55,487 bases of DNA from Planctomycetota bacterium. GTDB lineage: Bacteria > Planctomycetota > Planctomycetia > Pirellulales > Pirellulaceae. Within the stretch, counting starts at the first letter, position 1. Each line of letters begins with the position of its first letter. The DNA lies in NCBI GenBank assembly GCA_016872775.1, contig VGZA01000039.1:1-55487 (forward strand), given 5' to 3'. Below the pieces are notes generated by a model. It worked only from the letters and a program-made list of their open reading frames with translations, searched no databases and was not told the DNA's origin. Positions 44,156 through 52,218 of this stretch are shown one piece after another. The position numbers and the translations under genes are program-made.

Positions 44156-44554
44156 ATGAGCAGCGAACAACTTCAGGAAGCGATGAGGCGCATGGATGCT
44201 TTGTTGAGCCATATCTGGATGGTGCGAACGTTCCTTAAGCACAGCGAAGAGGTTCAGGACGACGACGACCTGGCGACGGTGCATCGGGATCTCTACGACT
44301 TCATGCTGGCCTTGGGACCCTCGGCGGCCGCCGGTGACGCGCGGGAGTATTTCCGTCTGGCGACGCGCAAGGCAGGAAGGTTGCGGCGGGCCGTCGAGAC
44401 TTTTTCGCGGATACAGCCTCAGGTTTCGGAACATATGAATTTCAAGATGGCGGCCCGGTCGCTCGATATTGCGTGGCAGGAAATCCGCCGACTAATGGAG
44501 GGGCTGGCGCGCGAGACGGCCGTGCCCTCGGACCCGGGTGCGGAAGAGGATTGA
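44156..44554 (+). CDS. Small alpha-helical protein, unknown
   Basis: A 132-residue, soluble, helix-rich protein with no signal peptide and no recognised domain. It has many Met, Arg and Glu residues, a central Ala/Asp stretch and a C-terminal acidic tail. Its stop codon is 8 bases before the polyprenyl synthase start, so the two are probably co-transcribed. The frame has coding-like composition throughout. A function cannot be named. Confidence 0.75.
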   Translation: MSSEQLQEAMRRMDALLSHIWMVRTFLKHSEEVQDDDDLATVHRDLYDFMLALGPSAAAGDAREYFRLATRKAGRLRRAVETFSRIQPQVSEHMNFKMAARSLDIAWQEIRRLMEGLARETAVPSDPGAEED

Positions 44555-44562
44555 GAGGCGGA

Positions 44563-45486
44563 ATGTCGGAACCATCGAATGCAACGGCGACGGAATCGTC
44601 CCTGGCGTCGACGCACCAGGACGATTGGTTGCGGAAGCGTCAGCGGATCGAGGAGGCGCTCGACGCGTATTCGCAGTTTGACGGTGACTGTCCGGCCGTC
44701 CTGCGCGACGCGATGCGTCACAGCCTGCTGGCTCCCGGCAAGCGACTGAGGCCGTTGCTGGTCCTGCTGGCCACCGATGCCTGCGGTGTCGATTGGCAGA
44801 TCGCGATTCCGGCCGGTTGTGCCCTGGAAATGGTGCATACTTACTCCCTGATCCATGACGACTTGCCTGCGATGGACGACGACGACCTGCGCCGCGGTCT
44901 GCCGACCTGTCACAAGCTGTTTGGCGAGGCGATGGCGATCCTGGCGGGCGACGCGCTGTTGGCGTTCGCATTTGAACTGCTCTCTCGGGGACTCTCCGAC
45001 GCCGGGCAGGCTGCCGCCTGCGTGCGGGAACTGGCTCGAGCCGCCGGGCCCACGGCGCTGGTCGGGGGGCAGGCCGACGATCTGGCGGCGGAATTTCAGG
45101 CGGGCGATCTGCAGCAATTACAGCATATTCACCGGCGAAAAACCGGGGCATTGTTGGTCGCCGCCTTACGGATGGGGGGGGTGATTGGCCGGGCGAACGA
45201 CGAACAAATGGACGCTCTGGGAGCGTATGGACAAAAACTGGGTTTGGCGTTTCAGATCGTTGATGATTTACTGGATACGCAAGGAAACGACCGCGATCTG
45301 GGGAAAAGGGCCGGAAAAGACCAGCGGCATGGTAAGCTGACATTTCCGGGATTGTTGGGGATGGAGTCGAGTGTTCGTCGCGCGGCGACGCTGGTGGATG
45401 AGGCGATCGAGGCGACGAAGGTTTTTGGCGAGCGTGCGAATGCACTGCAGGCGCTCGCCCGGTATGTCCTGGAAAGGAGGCACTAG
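44563..45486 (+). CDS. ispA: Polyprenyl (farnesyl-type) diphosphate synthase
   Basis: A 307-residue trans-prenyltransferase that condenses IPP with allylic diphosphates. The first aspartate-rich motif is D99-D100-LPAM-D105, of the short-chain bacterial FPP-synthase type, and the second is DDLLD at 234-238. GKRLRPLL (59-66) and the GGQADDL motif (168-174) bind IPP and the diphosphate. The start at 44563 is placed by GGCGGA upstream and by the normal family length. It is followed 5 bases later by dxs, so both supply and use of isoprenoid precursors are in one operon. The product chain length (C15 or C20) is a guess from the motif. Confidence 0.92.
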   Translation: MSEPSNATATESSLASTHQDDWLRKRQRIEEALDAYSQFDGDCPAVLRDAMRHSLLAPGKRLRPLLVLLATDACGVDWQIAIPAGCALEMVHTYSLIHDDLPAMDDDDLRRGLPTCHKLFGEAMAILAGDALLAFAFELLSRGLSDAGQAAACVRELARAAGPTALVGGQADDLAAEFQAGDLQQLQHIHRRKTGALLVAALRMGGVIGRANDEQMDALGAYGQKLGLAFQIVDDLLDTQGNDRDLGKRAGKDQRHGKLTFPGLLGMESSVRRAATLVDEAIEATKVFGERANALQALARYVLERRH

Positions 45487-45490
45487 TTCG

Positions 45491-47398
45491 ATGCACAAAT
45501 GGCTCCCGAAAATTGACTCCGCCGCGTCGCTGCGCAAAATGTCCGTCGCGGAATTGACGGAATTAGCGGGCGAAATGCGCGACGTGCTCTGCAATCTGCT
45601 CAGCAACCGTTCCGCCCATTTCGCCTCGAATCTGGGGGTCATCGAACTCTGCCTGGCGCTGCACAGCGTGTTCGATTTCCGCTCCGATCGGTTGATTTGG
45701 GATACGGGCCACCAGGTTTATCCCCACAAACTGGTCACCGGGCGCTACCACAAATTCGCGACGATTCGTACCAAAAGCGGCCTCATGGGCTACCCCAACC
45801 CGATCGAGAGCGAATACGACCTGTTCATGACCGGCCACGCCGGCTGCAGCGTCTCGACCGTGCTGGGACTGCGCAGTGGCGACGAACTGCTGGGCCAGTC
45901 GCATCGCCGATCGGTTGCGGTGATCGGTGACGGTGCATTGCCTTCGGGAATCGTCTTTGAGGCAATGAACAACGCCGCGGGGCTGCGGTCCAACCTGCTG
46001 GTCGTGCTGAACGACAACAAAATGTCGATCTGTCCACGGGTGGGTGGAATGGCAAGCTATCTCGACCGGCTGCGCACCAATCCGCTCTACTCCGGCATCA
46101 AGACGGAAGTGGTGCGGGTACTGAACAAGGTGCCGTTGTTCGGTGATCCCGCCGAGCGATTCCTGGCGCAGCTTAAGGAGGCGGTCAAAGCGGGACTCCA
46201 CGGCGGCATGCTCTTCGAGGATCTGGGGTTCCGCTATCTGGGGCCGATCGACGGTCACAATATTGCCGTGATGCGAAAGTACCTGAAGATGGTTAAGGAG
46301 TTGCCCGGTCCGATCCTGCTGCACGTCGTCACGGAGAAGGGGCATGGATACCAACCTGCGGCGCAAGATCCCGTCTATTTCCACACGCCTCCGGTTTTTC
46401 GGGATGAAAATGGAACGCCAATCGTCAAAGGCACAACGGCCCGACCGGCCTATACCGACGTCGCGCGCGACGCGATCCGACGCGGCATGGAACGGGATAC
46501 ACGCGTCACGGTCATGACGGCGGCAATGTGCCAGGGGAACAAACTGGAACCGATCCGCGACGATTTTCCCCAGCGGTTTTTTGATACTGGCATTTGCGAA
46601 TCGCATACCGTGGCGTTCGCCGCGGGCCAGGCGAAAGCCGGACTGCGTCCGATCGTCGACGTCTACAGCACGTTTCTACAGAGGAGCTACGATCAGATCT
46701 TCCAGGAAGTCGCCCTGCAAAATCTTCCCGTGACATTCCTGATGGATCGCGCAGGGTTGTCGGGCCCGGATGGTCCGACGCATCACGGTGTCTTCGACCT
46801 CGCCTACATGCGCCCGTTTCCCAACCTGGTGGTGATGGCTCCGGGCGACGCAGTGGACCTGGCGGGAATGCTCGATTTCGCTCTGCGACACCCTGGCCCC
46901 TGTTCGCTGCGGTACCCAAAGGCAAGCGCTCAAACCGTGGATGGCGACCGCGCACCGATGGAACTGGGCCGGTCCGAAATCGTGCGCTGGGGACGGGATC
47001 TGATTTTGTACTGCTGCGGAACGCAGCTCTCCGATGCGCTTGCCGCCGCCGCGATCCTCCAGGAAGAAGGGCTCGACGTCGGCGTCGTCAACGCGCGCTT
47101 CGTCAAACCGCTCGATCGAGCCACCATCGAACGGGCCCTGCGCGAAAGTCAGTTCCTGGTCACGGTCGAGGAAGGCTGCTTGATGGGCGGTTTTGGCAGC
47201 GCCGTCCTCGAGGCGGCCAGCGAACTAGGACTGGATACCTCCCGCATTACGCGACTTGGTATCCCCGATCGTTTTATTGAGCATGGCGAGCGGGCCGAAC
47301 TGCTTGCTGACCTGGGGTTGGATGTCCAGGGAATTGCGCGAAGCTGCCGTGAAATCGTGGCCAAGGGATCCATGTGTGCAACCGACCAGGACGCCTGA
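45491..47398 (+). CDS. dxs: 1-deoxy-D-xylulose-5-phosphate synthase (DXS)
   Basis: A 635-residue thiamine-diphosphate enzyme that makes DXP, the first step of the MEP isoprenoid pathway. H43 (SAHFAS), DTGHQVYPHK (71-80), GDGALPSG (146-153) and LNDNKMSI (173-180) match the TPP half. The catalytic Glu is E370 in ICESH, where most DXS have AEQH. YSTFLQRSYDQ, the DRAGLSGPDGPTHHG motif and a C-terminal transketolase domain follow. The usual GHSSTS reads GHAGCS here. The start is taken at 45491 with AGGAGG in the end of ispA. Substitutions are mild, so activity is expected. Confidence 0.93.
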   Translation: MHKWLPKIDSAASLRKMSVAELTELAGEMRDVLCNLLSNRSAHFASNLGVIELCLALHSVFDFRSDRLIWDTGHQVYPHKLVTGRYHKFATIRTKSGLMGYPNPIESEYDLFMTGHAGCSVSTVLGLRSGDELLGQSHRRSVAVIGDGALPSGIVFEAMNNAAGLRSNLLVVLNDNKMSICPRVGGMASYLDRLRTNPLYSGIKTEVVRVLNKVPLFGDPAERFLAQLKEAVKAGLHGGMLFEDLGFRYLGPIDGHNIAVMRKYLKMVKELPGPILLHVVTEKGHGYQPAAQDPVYFHTPPVFRDENGTPIVKGTTARPAYTDVARDAIRRGMERDTRVTVMTAAMCQGNKLEPIRDDFPQRFFDTGICESHTVAFAAGQAKAGLRPIVDVYSTFLQRSYDQIFQEVALQNLPVTFLMDRAGLSGPDGPTHHGVFDLAYMRPFPNLVVMAPGDAVDLAGMLDFALRHPGPCSLRYPKASAQTVDGDRAPMELGRSEIVRWGRDLILYCCGTQLSDALAAAAILQEEGLDVGVVNARFVKPLDRATIERALRESQFLVTVEEGCLMGGFGSAVLEAASELGLDTSRITRLGIPDRFIEHGERAELLADLGLDVQGIARSCREIVAKGSMCATDQDA

Positions 47399-47402
47399 TT
47401 TG

Positions 47403-48317
47403 ATGACGCCAGGTCCGCGGTCGGCAACCCGTGATCAGACGCCCCCCTGGATCAAGGCGGACGCAGGCCCGCATCGCCCACGCACCATCCTGGTGGGCAG
47501 CGGAGAGCGTCGCGAAGTTCGCGACGAATTGAACGCGTTGCTGCCGGTAATCCGGCGACATTGTGATCTGCTGGCCATCGTTTTGGATGAACAGCTCGAT
47601 CTGGAATCGACTGCCGCCGACCTGGCGATTGTGTTCGGGGGTGACGGTACACTGCTGCACGTGGCCCAACGCATGCAGGCGAACCAGATTCCCGTGCTGG
47701 GAGTAAATCTGGGCAAGTTGGGCTTCCTGGCGGACCTGTCTCCGGTCGAACTGACGAGTGCCCTGCCCGACATCTGTGCCGGCCGTTGCCGCGTGTTGCA
47801 TCATCTGATGTTTGAATGCACCATTTATCGCGATGGCACGCTGCTCGACCGGCGTCTCGGTTTGAATGAAATGGCGATTCGAGGTGGGCCGCCATTCGAA
47901 ATCGTAAGCCTCGAACTTTACGTTGACGCCGAATTGGCGACGGCCTATAGTTGCGACGGTTTGATCATCAGTACGCCTGTCGGATCAACGGCCCACAACC
48001 TCTCGGCGGGTGGACCGATCTTGCGCAAGACATTGGAAGCGTTCGTGATTTCGGCGATCAGTCCGCATACGCTGACCGTGCGACCGGTTGTCGACGATGC
48101 CGATCGAGTGTACGAGGTCGTGGTTCAACATCCGCCGGGGGAGGTTTCCGTCGTGGTCGACGGTCGGTACGTGCGGCAGCTGACACCGATGGATCGGGTG
48201 CGAGTCATGCGAGCGGCGCCGACGTTCCAGTTGATCGAGATTCCGGGACGCCACTACTACCGGACGTTGCGCGAAAAATTGAATTGGGGCAGTGATTTAC
48301 GCTCGCGTCCGAGTTGA
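47403..48317 (+). CDS. nadK: NAD kinase
   Basis: A 304-residue enzyme that phosphorylates NAD to NADP, here the last of three tightly spaced genes with ispA and dxs. The catalytic GGDGT motif is at 79-83 (FGGDGTLLHVAQ). Downstream motifs are GVNLGKLGFLADL, LNEMAI and TPVGSTAHNLSAGGPIL. The first 25 residues are Pro/Arg-rich and unlike the core, so the exact start is uncertain. NADPH demand of the MEP pathway makes the co-location sensible. Confidence 0.93.
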   Translation: MTPGPRSATRDQTPPWIKADAGPHRPRTILVGSGERREVRDELNALLPVIRRHCDLLAIVLDEQLDLESTAADLAIVFGGDGTLLHVAQRMQANQIPVLGVNLGKLGFLADLSPVELTSALPDICAGRCRVLHHLMFECTIYRDGTLLDRRLGLNEMAIRGGPPFEIVSLELYVDAELATAYSCDGLIISTPVGSTAHNLSAGGPILRKTLEAFVISAISPHTLTVRPVVDDADRVYEVVVQHPPGEVSVVVDGRYVRQLTPMDRVRVMRAAPTFQLIEIPGRHYYRTLREKLNWGSDLRSRPS

Positions 48318-48388
48318 GGCGCTTGGCGTGGGACCCGCGGTTCGGATCGCTGCGGATTGTGCCGAAACGAAAGCAGGGAGGCTGAGTA

Positions 48389-49558
48389 ATGACGGGATTG
48401 ACCCAGGGACGGACTCGCGAAATCTCCTCGGCCAAGACGCGAGGAATCTTCCTGAAATTCTGTGGGGGCTTGAGCCTCGTTTGCGCCCTGTTGGCCAGTT
48501 TGTCAATCGTCGCAGACGAACCGCCACCGGTGAAGCAACCCGCTCCGGCCGCTCCGGCGGCTGCGGGCAGCGCTGCGAACCTCGATCCCGAGCCAGCCTC
48601 TGGGGCCACCAACGCCGACGCGCTGGAGGAATCCGACGCCGCGAAGGACGATCCCGAACCCGAGCCCGATCCGAAACTGCGGGAGAAGTTAAAGACCTCC
48701 ATCAAAAAAGTCGCGTCGGAGCAGACGTACGACCTGCGTTACAAGTTGAAGCCTGGTGAGGAAATCCGCTGGAAAGTTCAGCATCTGGTGACGCACGAAA
48801 CGAGCATCAAGGAAACGCGGCAGACCGCCAAGAGCCGGAGCCTTTCGACCAAAGTCTGGAAGATCCGGCGGATCGACGAACAGGGCCGGTATGTGCTGGA
48901 GTATTCGGTGGACGATGTCGACATGTGGCAGCACGTCTCCGGTCGCCCGGAAGTAACGTATAACAGTCGCAACGACGACACGCCGCCACGGGAGTATGCA
49001 TCGGTGGCGAACATGGTCGGCGTCCCGTTGGCGCTGGTGACGATCGATCTGCACGGCGCGGTGATCGACAAGACCTATCCGACGCAGGGCGCCAGTCCCT
49101 CGATTGCGGAATTGGCACTTCCGCTCCCGGCGCAACCGGTCAAGCTGAACGCCCACTGGCATTGGCCGGAGGAATTGAACTTGAAGATGGAGGACAATCG
49201 GGTCCTGCGCGTAAGGTTGCGGCACGTTTACACCCTGAAAAGCGTCGACAAGAACGTCGCCACGATCGGCATACGGACCGACGTGTTAACGCCGATGGAC
49301 GATCCCAAAGTGCATGGTCGGCTGCTGGAGCGGCTCAAGAAAGGTACGGCGAAATTCGACCTGGAATCGGGCCGTTTCACCTTTGTGCAGCTTGACCTGG
49401 ACGAGACGGTCGTCGGATTCGCGGGGGGCGACAGCTTGCTGGAGTACCGAGCGCGTTTCGTCGAGGAGATCGTCGTCGGACCTTCGCCGCCGGCCGCGGA
49501 ATCTCGTCGAGCCGCCGCAAGAGTCGAGCCGGGCGTCTCAAGCCGTAAACAGAAATAG
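48389..49558 (+). CDS. Exported protein of unknown function, conserved-looking
   Basis: A 389-residue protein with a good ribosome-binding site (GGGAGG). It has an N-terminal hydrophobic segment (about 24-42) followed by a Pro/Ala/Glu-rich linker (about 43-90). The main domain (about 100-370) is beta-rich, with KPGEEIRWKVQHLVTHETSI and RYVLEYSVDDVDMWQHV segments and a late DLDETVVGFAG motif. It probably sits in the outer compartment. I recall similar uncharacterised proteins in planctomycetes, but no function is known. The gene stands alone between nadK and a palindrome. Confidence 0.78.
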   Translation: MTGLTQGRTREISSAKTRGIFLKFCGGLSLVCALLASLSIVADEPPPVKQPAPAAPAAAGSAANLDPEPASGATNADALEESDAAKDDPEPEPDPKLREKLKTSIKKVASEQTYDLRYKLKPGEEIRWKVQHLVTHETSIKETRQTAKSRSLSTKVWKIRRIDEQGRYVLEYSVDDVDMWQHVSGRPEVTYNSRNDDTPPREYASVANMVGVPLALVTIDLHGAVIDKTYPTQGASPSIAELALPLPAQPVKLNAHWHWPEELNLKMEDNRVLRVRLRHVYTLKSVDKNVATIGIRTDVLTPMDDPKVHGRLLERLKKGTAKFDLESGRFTFVQLDLDETVVGFAGGDSLLEYRARFVEEIVVGPSPPAAESRRAAARVEPGVSSRKQK

Positions 49559-49664
49559 AGCGGCAACCGCGCGCCGACTTATCGGTGTCGGTCTCCCGCG
49601 ACATAGAACCGCACGCGTTGCTTCGCGGGTGAAGCGGACAAGCCGGGCGACGAAGTTGCCGCTC
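49558..49664. repeat. Inverted repeat with 10-bp perfect ends
   Basis: The sequence gagcggcaac at 49558-49567 pairs with gttgccgctc at 49655-49664. It fills most of the gap (49559-49742) between convergent genes. Inside is further partial symmetry. It may be a terminator region or a dispersed element. Confidence 0.7.
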
Positions 49665-49742
49665 CATCTCCTACTACCCTGCCTGGCTTCCAAACTATCA
49701 CGGAATTTGGGGATTTTCGGGCGGACCTTGCGATGAACGGGC

Positions 49743-51002
49743 TCATTCGCGTTCGGAGACGTCCTCGATCAGTAATCGCAACCAGTTGACAGCCTGTTTG
49801 GCGGCGCGGATCAGCAACAGGTCGGGATGGCCGTTGTAGGCGAACGAAGTCGAATGGCATTGACCGTGCCAGCAGGCGGCCACCGGAAAGCGGGGTGGCC
49901 CGGCTGGCTCGTCAACGCCGTGGGGAGCACTGCCAAGCCAGCCGATCACCAGCGCCCAATCGGTAGCCTGTTCCGATTGCAGACGCCGCGCGTCCTCGAC
50001 CGCTTGCGAGATCAAGTCGGCAATTGGTCGGGCGACTGCCGGGCCATTCTCCAACCTTTCTGCCGCGGGCGAGACGCGGATCGACGCGCCGAGGAATGCG
50101 CCTGCACTGGTTCGCGCGAACCAATGGCTTACCAGTCCGGCGGTTTGCGCTTCCTGGACGTACAGCGTCTCGTTGCGGTCTCCAAGCCGGTGGAGCAAGA
50201 CTTGTTCCAGTTCGATTTCGCCTTCGCCGAAAATCAAGTTGCCAAGCTTCTCGTAGATCATCTCCGCGGTCGGGGCGATCAGTGCTTCACAGTCTTGCTC
50301 GCTGCCGGCCATTGCGGTGATCCGCAGGGAAATCGTCGCTTTGCTGGCGGTGATCCCGACCTGGGGAACTCGGCCGCGGGTAATCAGTCCAGGCAGCATC
50401 CGTTCGACTTCGCTTTCCCCCGCTCCGAAAGTATGGATCACACGATGCCGAATTCGTTTTCCGAGCAATCCCATTTCTTTTTGCAGCGTCGGTCGTACCG
50501 ATTCCCGCCAGAGCACGCGCATTTCGCCCGGGACTCCTGGCAGCGCGAAGCAATGGGCGTCGGGTTTGTCAGGGCGGGGAATCCGCAGGTAGATTCCCGG
50601 AGCGGTGCCTTCCTGGTTGGGGATCGGCTGGCTGCCTTGGGGGAAATACGCCTGCACCTGGTTGGCGGGTGGCATCGCCCGCATCCGTCGGCGAAAGAGG
50701 TTTTCGATATGGGCCAGAGAATCGGCGTCGAGCTGTAATTCGCGGTCGGTGGCCTGGGCGAGTGCCTGGCGGGTTAAGTCGTCGGCGGTCGGGCCGAGTC
50801 CACCGGTCGCGACCACCACGTCGGCACGCAAGATCGCGTTCCGAAAGACCTGGACATTGGCGTCAAGGTCGTCCGCGACGGTCGTATGGTACAGCACGCG
50901 AATGCCGAGGTCTCCCAACTGCTGGCTCAGCCACTGGCTGTTGGTGTCGAGCCGTTGACCGCTGGTTAACTCGTCGCCAATCGAAATCACTTCCGCTCGC
51001 AC
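49743..51002 (-). CDS. CinA-family protein
   Basis: A 419-residue protein with an N-terminal MoaB/MogA-like domain (about 1-170): MRAEVISIGDEL and GGLGPTADDLTRQ are typical, and ALPGVPGEMRVLW follows. The middle (about 175-250) is the usual CinA KH-like linker. The C-terminal domain (about 255-415) is recognisable only in part. The catalytic ESCTGG of nicotinamide-nucleotide amidases reads EAQTAG here, so deamidase activity may be absent. The start is GTG with AGGAG 7 bases upstream. The family acts in NAD salvage or competence; the role here is unclear. Confidence 0.85.
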   Translation of the reverse strand: MRAEVISIGDELTSGQRLDTNSQWLSQQLGDLGIRVLYHTTVADDLDANVQVFRNAILRADVVVATGGLGPTADDLTRQALAQATDRELQLDADSLAHIENLFRRRMRAMPPANQVQAYFPQGSQPIPNQEGTAPGIYLRIPRPDKPDAHCFALPGVPGEMRVLWRESVRPTLQKEMGLLGKRIRHRVIHTFGAGESEVERMLPGLITRGRVPQVGITASKATISLRITAMAGSEQDCEALIAPTAEMIYEKLGNLIFGEGEIELEQVLLHRLGDRNETLYVQEAQTAGLVSHWFARTSAGAFLGASIRVSPAAERLENGPAVARPIADLISQAVEDARRLQSEQATDWALVIGWLGSAPHGVDEPAGPPRFPVAACWHGQCHSTSFAYNGHPDLLLIRAAKQAVNWLRLLIEDVSERE

Positions 51003-51100
51003 CGGCCTGCTCCTGGTATTTCCCCCTGTCCCAATCCCCGCCGTGATCCCTCAGCCCGCGGTTGGCGGCCCGATCGCCGCCGCAAACCGGCTCGGCGAAG

Positions 51101-51183
51101 GACGGGTTTCCCGACCCGTCTCTCACGTAGGACGGGTCTCCCGACCCGTCTTGCGCGCTGGACCGCTCTCCTCAGCCTACGTG
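51101..51183. repeat. Two nested hairpins of the GACGGGT family
   Basis: Hairpins gacgggt-acccgtc occur at 51101-51120 and 51131-51150. An outer pair, cacgtagg (51124-51131) and cctacgtg (51176-51183), encloses the second one. The block lies in the 246- to 282-base gap between the divergent CinA and MurB-like genes, so it could affect either promoter. Confidence 0.9.
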
Positions 51184-51284
51184 GAACAGTTCCCGCTGGC
51201 AATCGCTCGCGTTGACACCCTGGGGGTACCGGAATATCATCGCGGGACTTGAGTTTGCCGGTCCATTGTCCAATCGAGGATCGC

Positions 51285-52163
51285 ATGGGGGTTTTTCAGG
51301 GATTCGAGCATGTCGTTCGCGAAAACGAGCCGCTGGCCCCCTTTACCTGGTTTCGGTTGGGCGGTGCGGCGGAGTATTTCGCCGAGCCGACGACGGTCGA
51401 CGAGCTGTCGCGCCTTGTCCGCCGTTGCGACCAGGAGGGGATCCGTATTCGATTACTGGGCGGGGGATCGAATCTGCTGGTACGCGACGCCGGAGTTCGC
51501 GGAATGGTCCTGCATTTGGCGGCTGCTCCATTCTGCGAAATCAAGATCGACGGCCTGCAGGCCCGTGCCGGCGGCGGCGCCAAACTGGCCCACCTGATCT
51601 CGCGTTGCGCAGCGGCTGGACTCGGGGGCCTGGAGTCGCTGGCCGGAATCCCGGGAACCGTGGGCGGAGCCCTGCACGGAAACGCGGGGACCCAGTCCGG
51701 CGATATTGGCCAATGGACGTCAAGCGCCACCGTGATGACGCGCTCCGGGGAGACGCTGACCAGGGAACGTGACGATCTTCGCTTCGCGTATCGTGAGAGC
51801 AGCCTGGACGATCTGGTGATTGTCGACGCCATCTTCACGCTGGAACGGGACGATCCAGAAATCCTGACCAAACGCCTGCAAAAGAACTGGATCGTCACCA
51901 AGGCGGCGCATCCCACCGGCGCTTTGTGCGCGATTCCCATTTTCAAGGACCCGGAGGGGGCGAGTGCGGCATCCCTGATCGACAAGGCGGGCCTGCGCGG
52001 TGCTCGGTCAGGACAGGCCGAGGTCTGCCGCACCAATTCCAATTTCATCGTTGTCGGCAACGGCGCCACAAGCCAGGATGTGGAACAGCTGATCCAGGTC
52101 GTGAGGAACAAAGTTGCCGAACGCACCGGAGTCGACCTGGAACTGCAAACCGAAATCTGGTAG
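51285..52163 (+). CDS. murB: MurB-like UDP-N-acetylenolpyruvoylglucosamine reductase, catalytic serine missing
   Basis: A 292-residue FAD-binding protein of the type II MurB family, the second step of peptidoglycan precursor synthesis. FAD motifs are present: TWFRLGGAAEYF (21-32), GGGSNLLV (59-66), GIPGTVGGALHGNAG (121-135) and FAYRES (167-172). The segment that normally carries the catalytic serine (GSVFKNP-like) reads AIPIFKDPEG (216-225). Aligned without gaps, the serine is P218, with C215 nearby. The start at 51285 (GAGG upstream) is chosen over TTG 51249. It is followed by an FtsQ-like gene, as in dcw clusters. Identity as MurB is good; activity is doubtful. Confidence 0.82.
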   Translation: MGVFQGFEHVVRENEPLAPFTWFRLGGAAEYFAEPTTVDELSRLVRRCDQEGIRIRLLGGGSNLLVRDAGVRGMVLHLAAAPFCEIKIDGLQARAGGGAKLAHLISRCAAAGLGGLESLAGIPGTVGGALHGNAGTQSGDIGQWTSSATVMTRSGETLTRERDDLRFAYRESSLDDLVIVDAIFTLERDDPEILTKRLQKNWIVTKAAHPTGALCAIPIFKDPEGASAASLIDKAGLRGARSGQAEVCRTNSNFIVVGNGATSQDVEQLIQVVRNKVAERTGVDLELQTEIW

Positions 52164-52218
52164 TTCTCTTTCACGCCGGTGCTTGTTCTGCCTGTTACCC
52201 GATGCAAGGAGGCATCCC

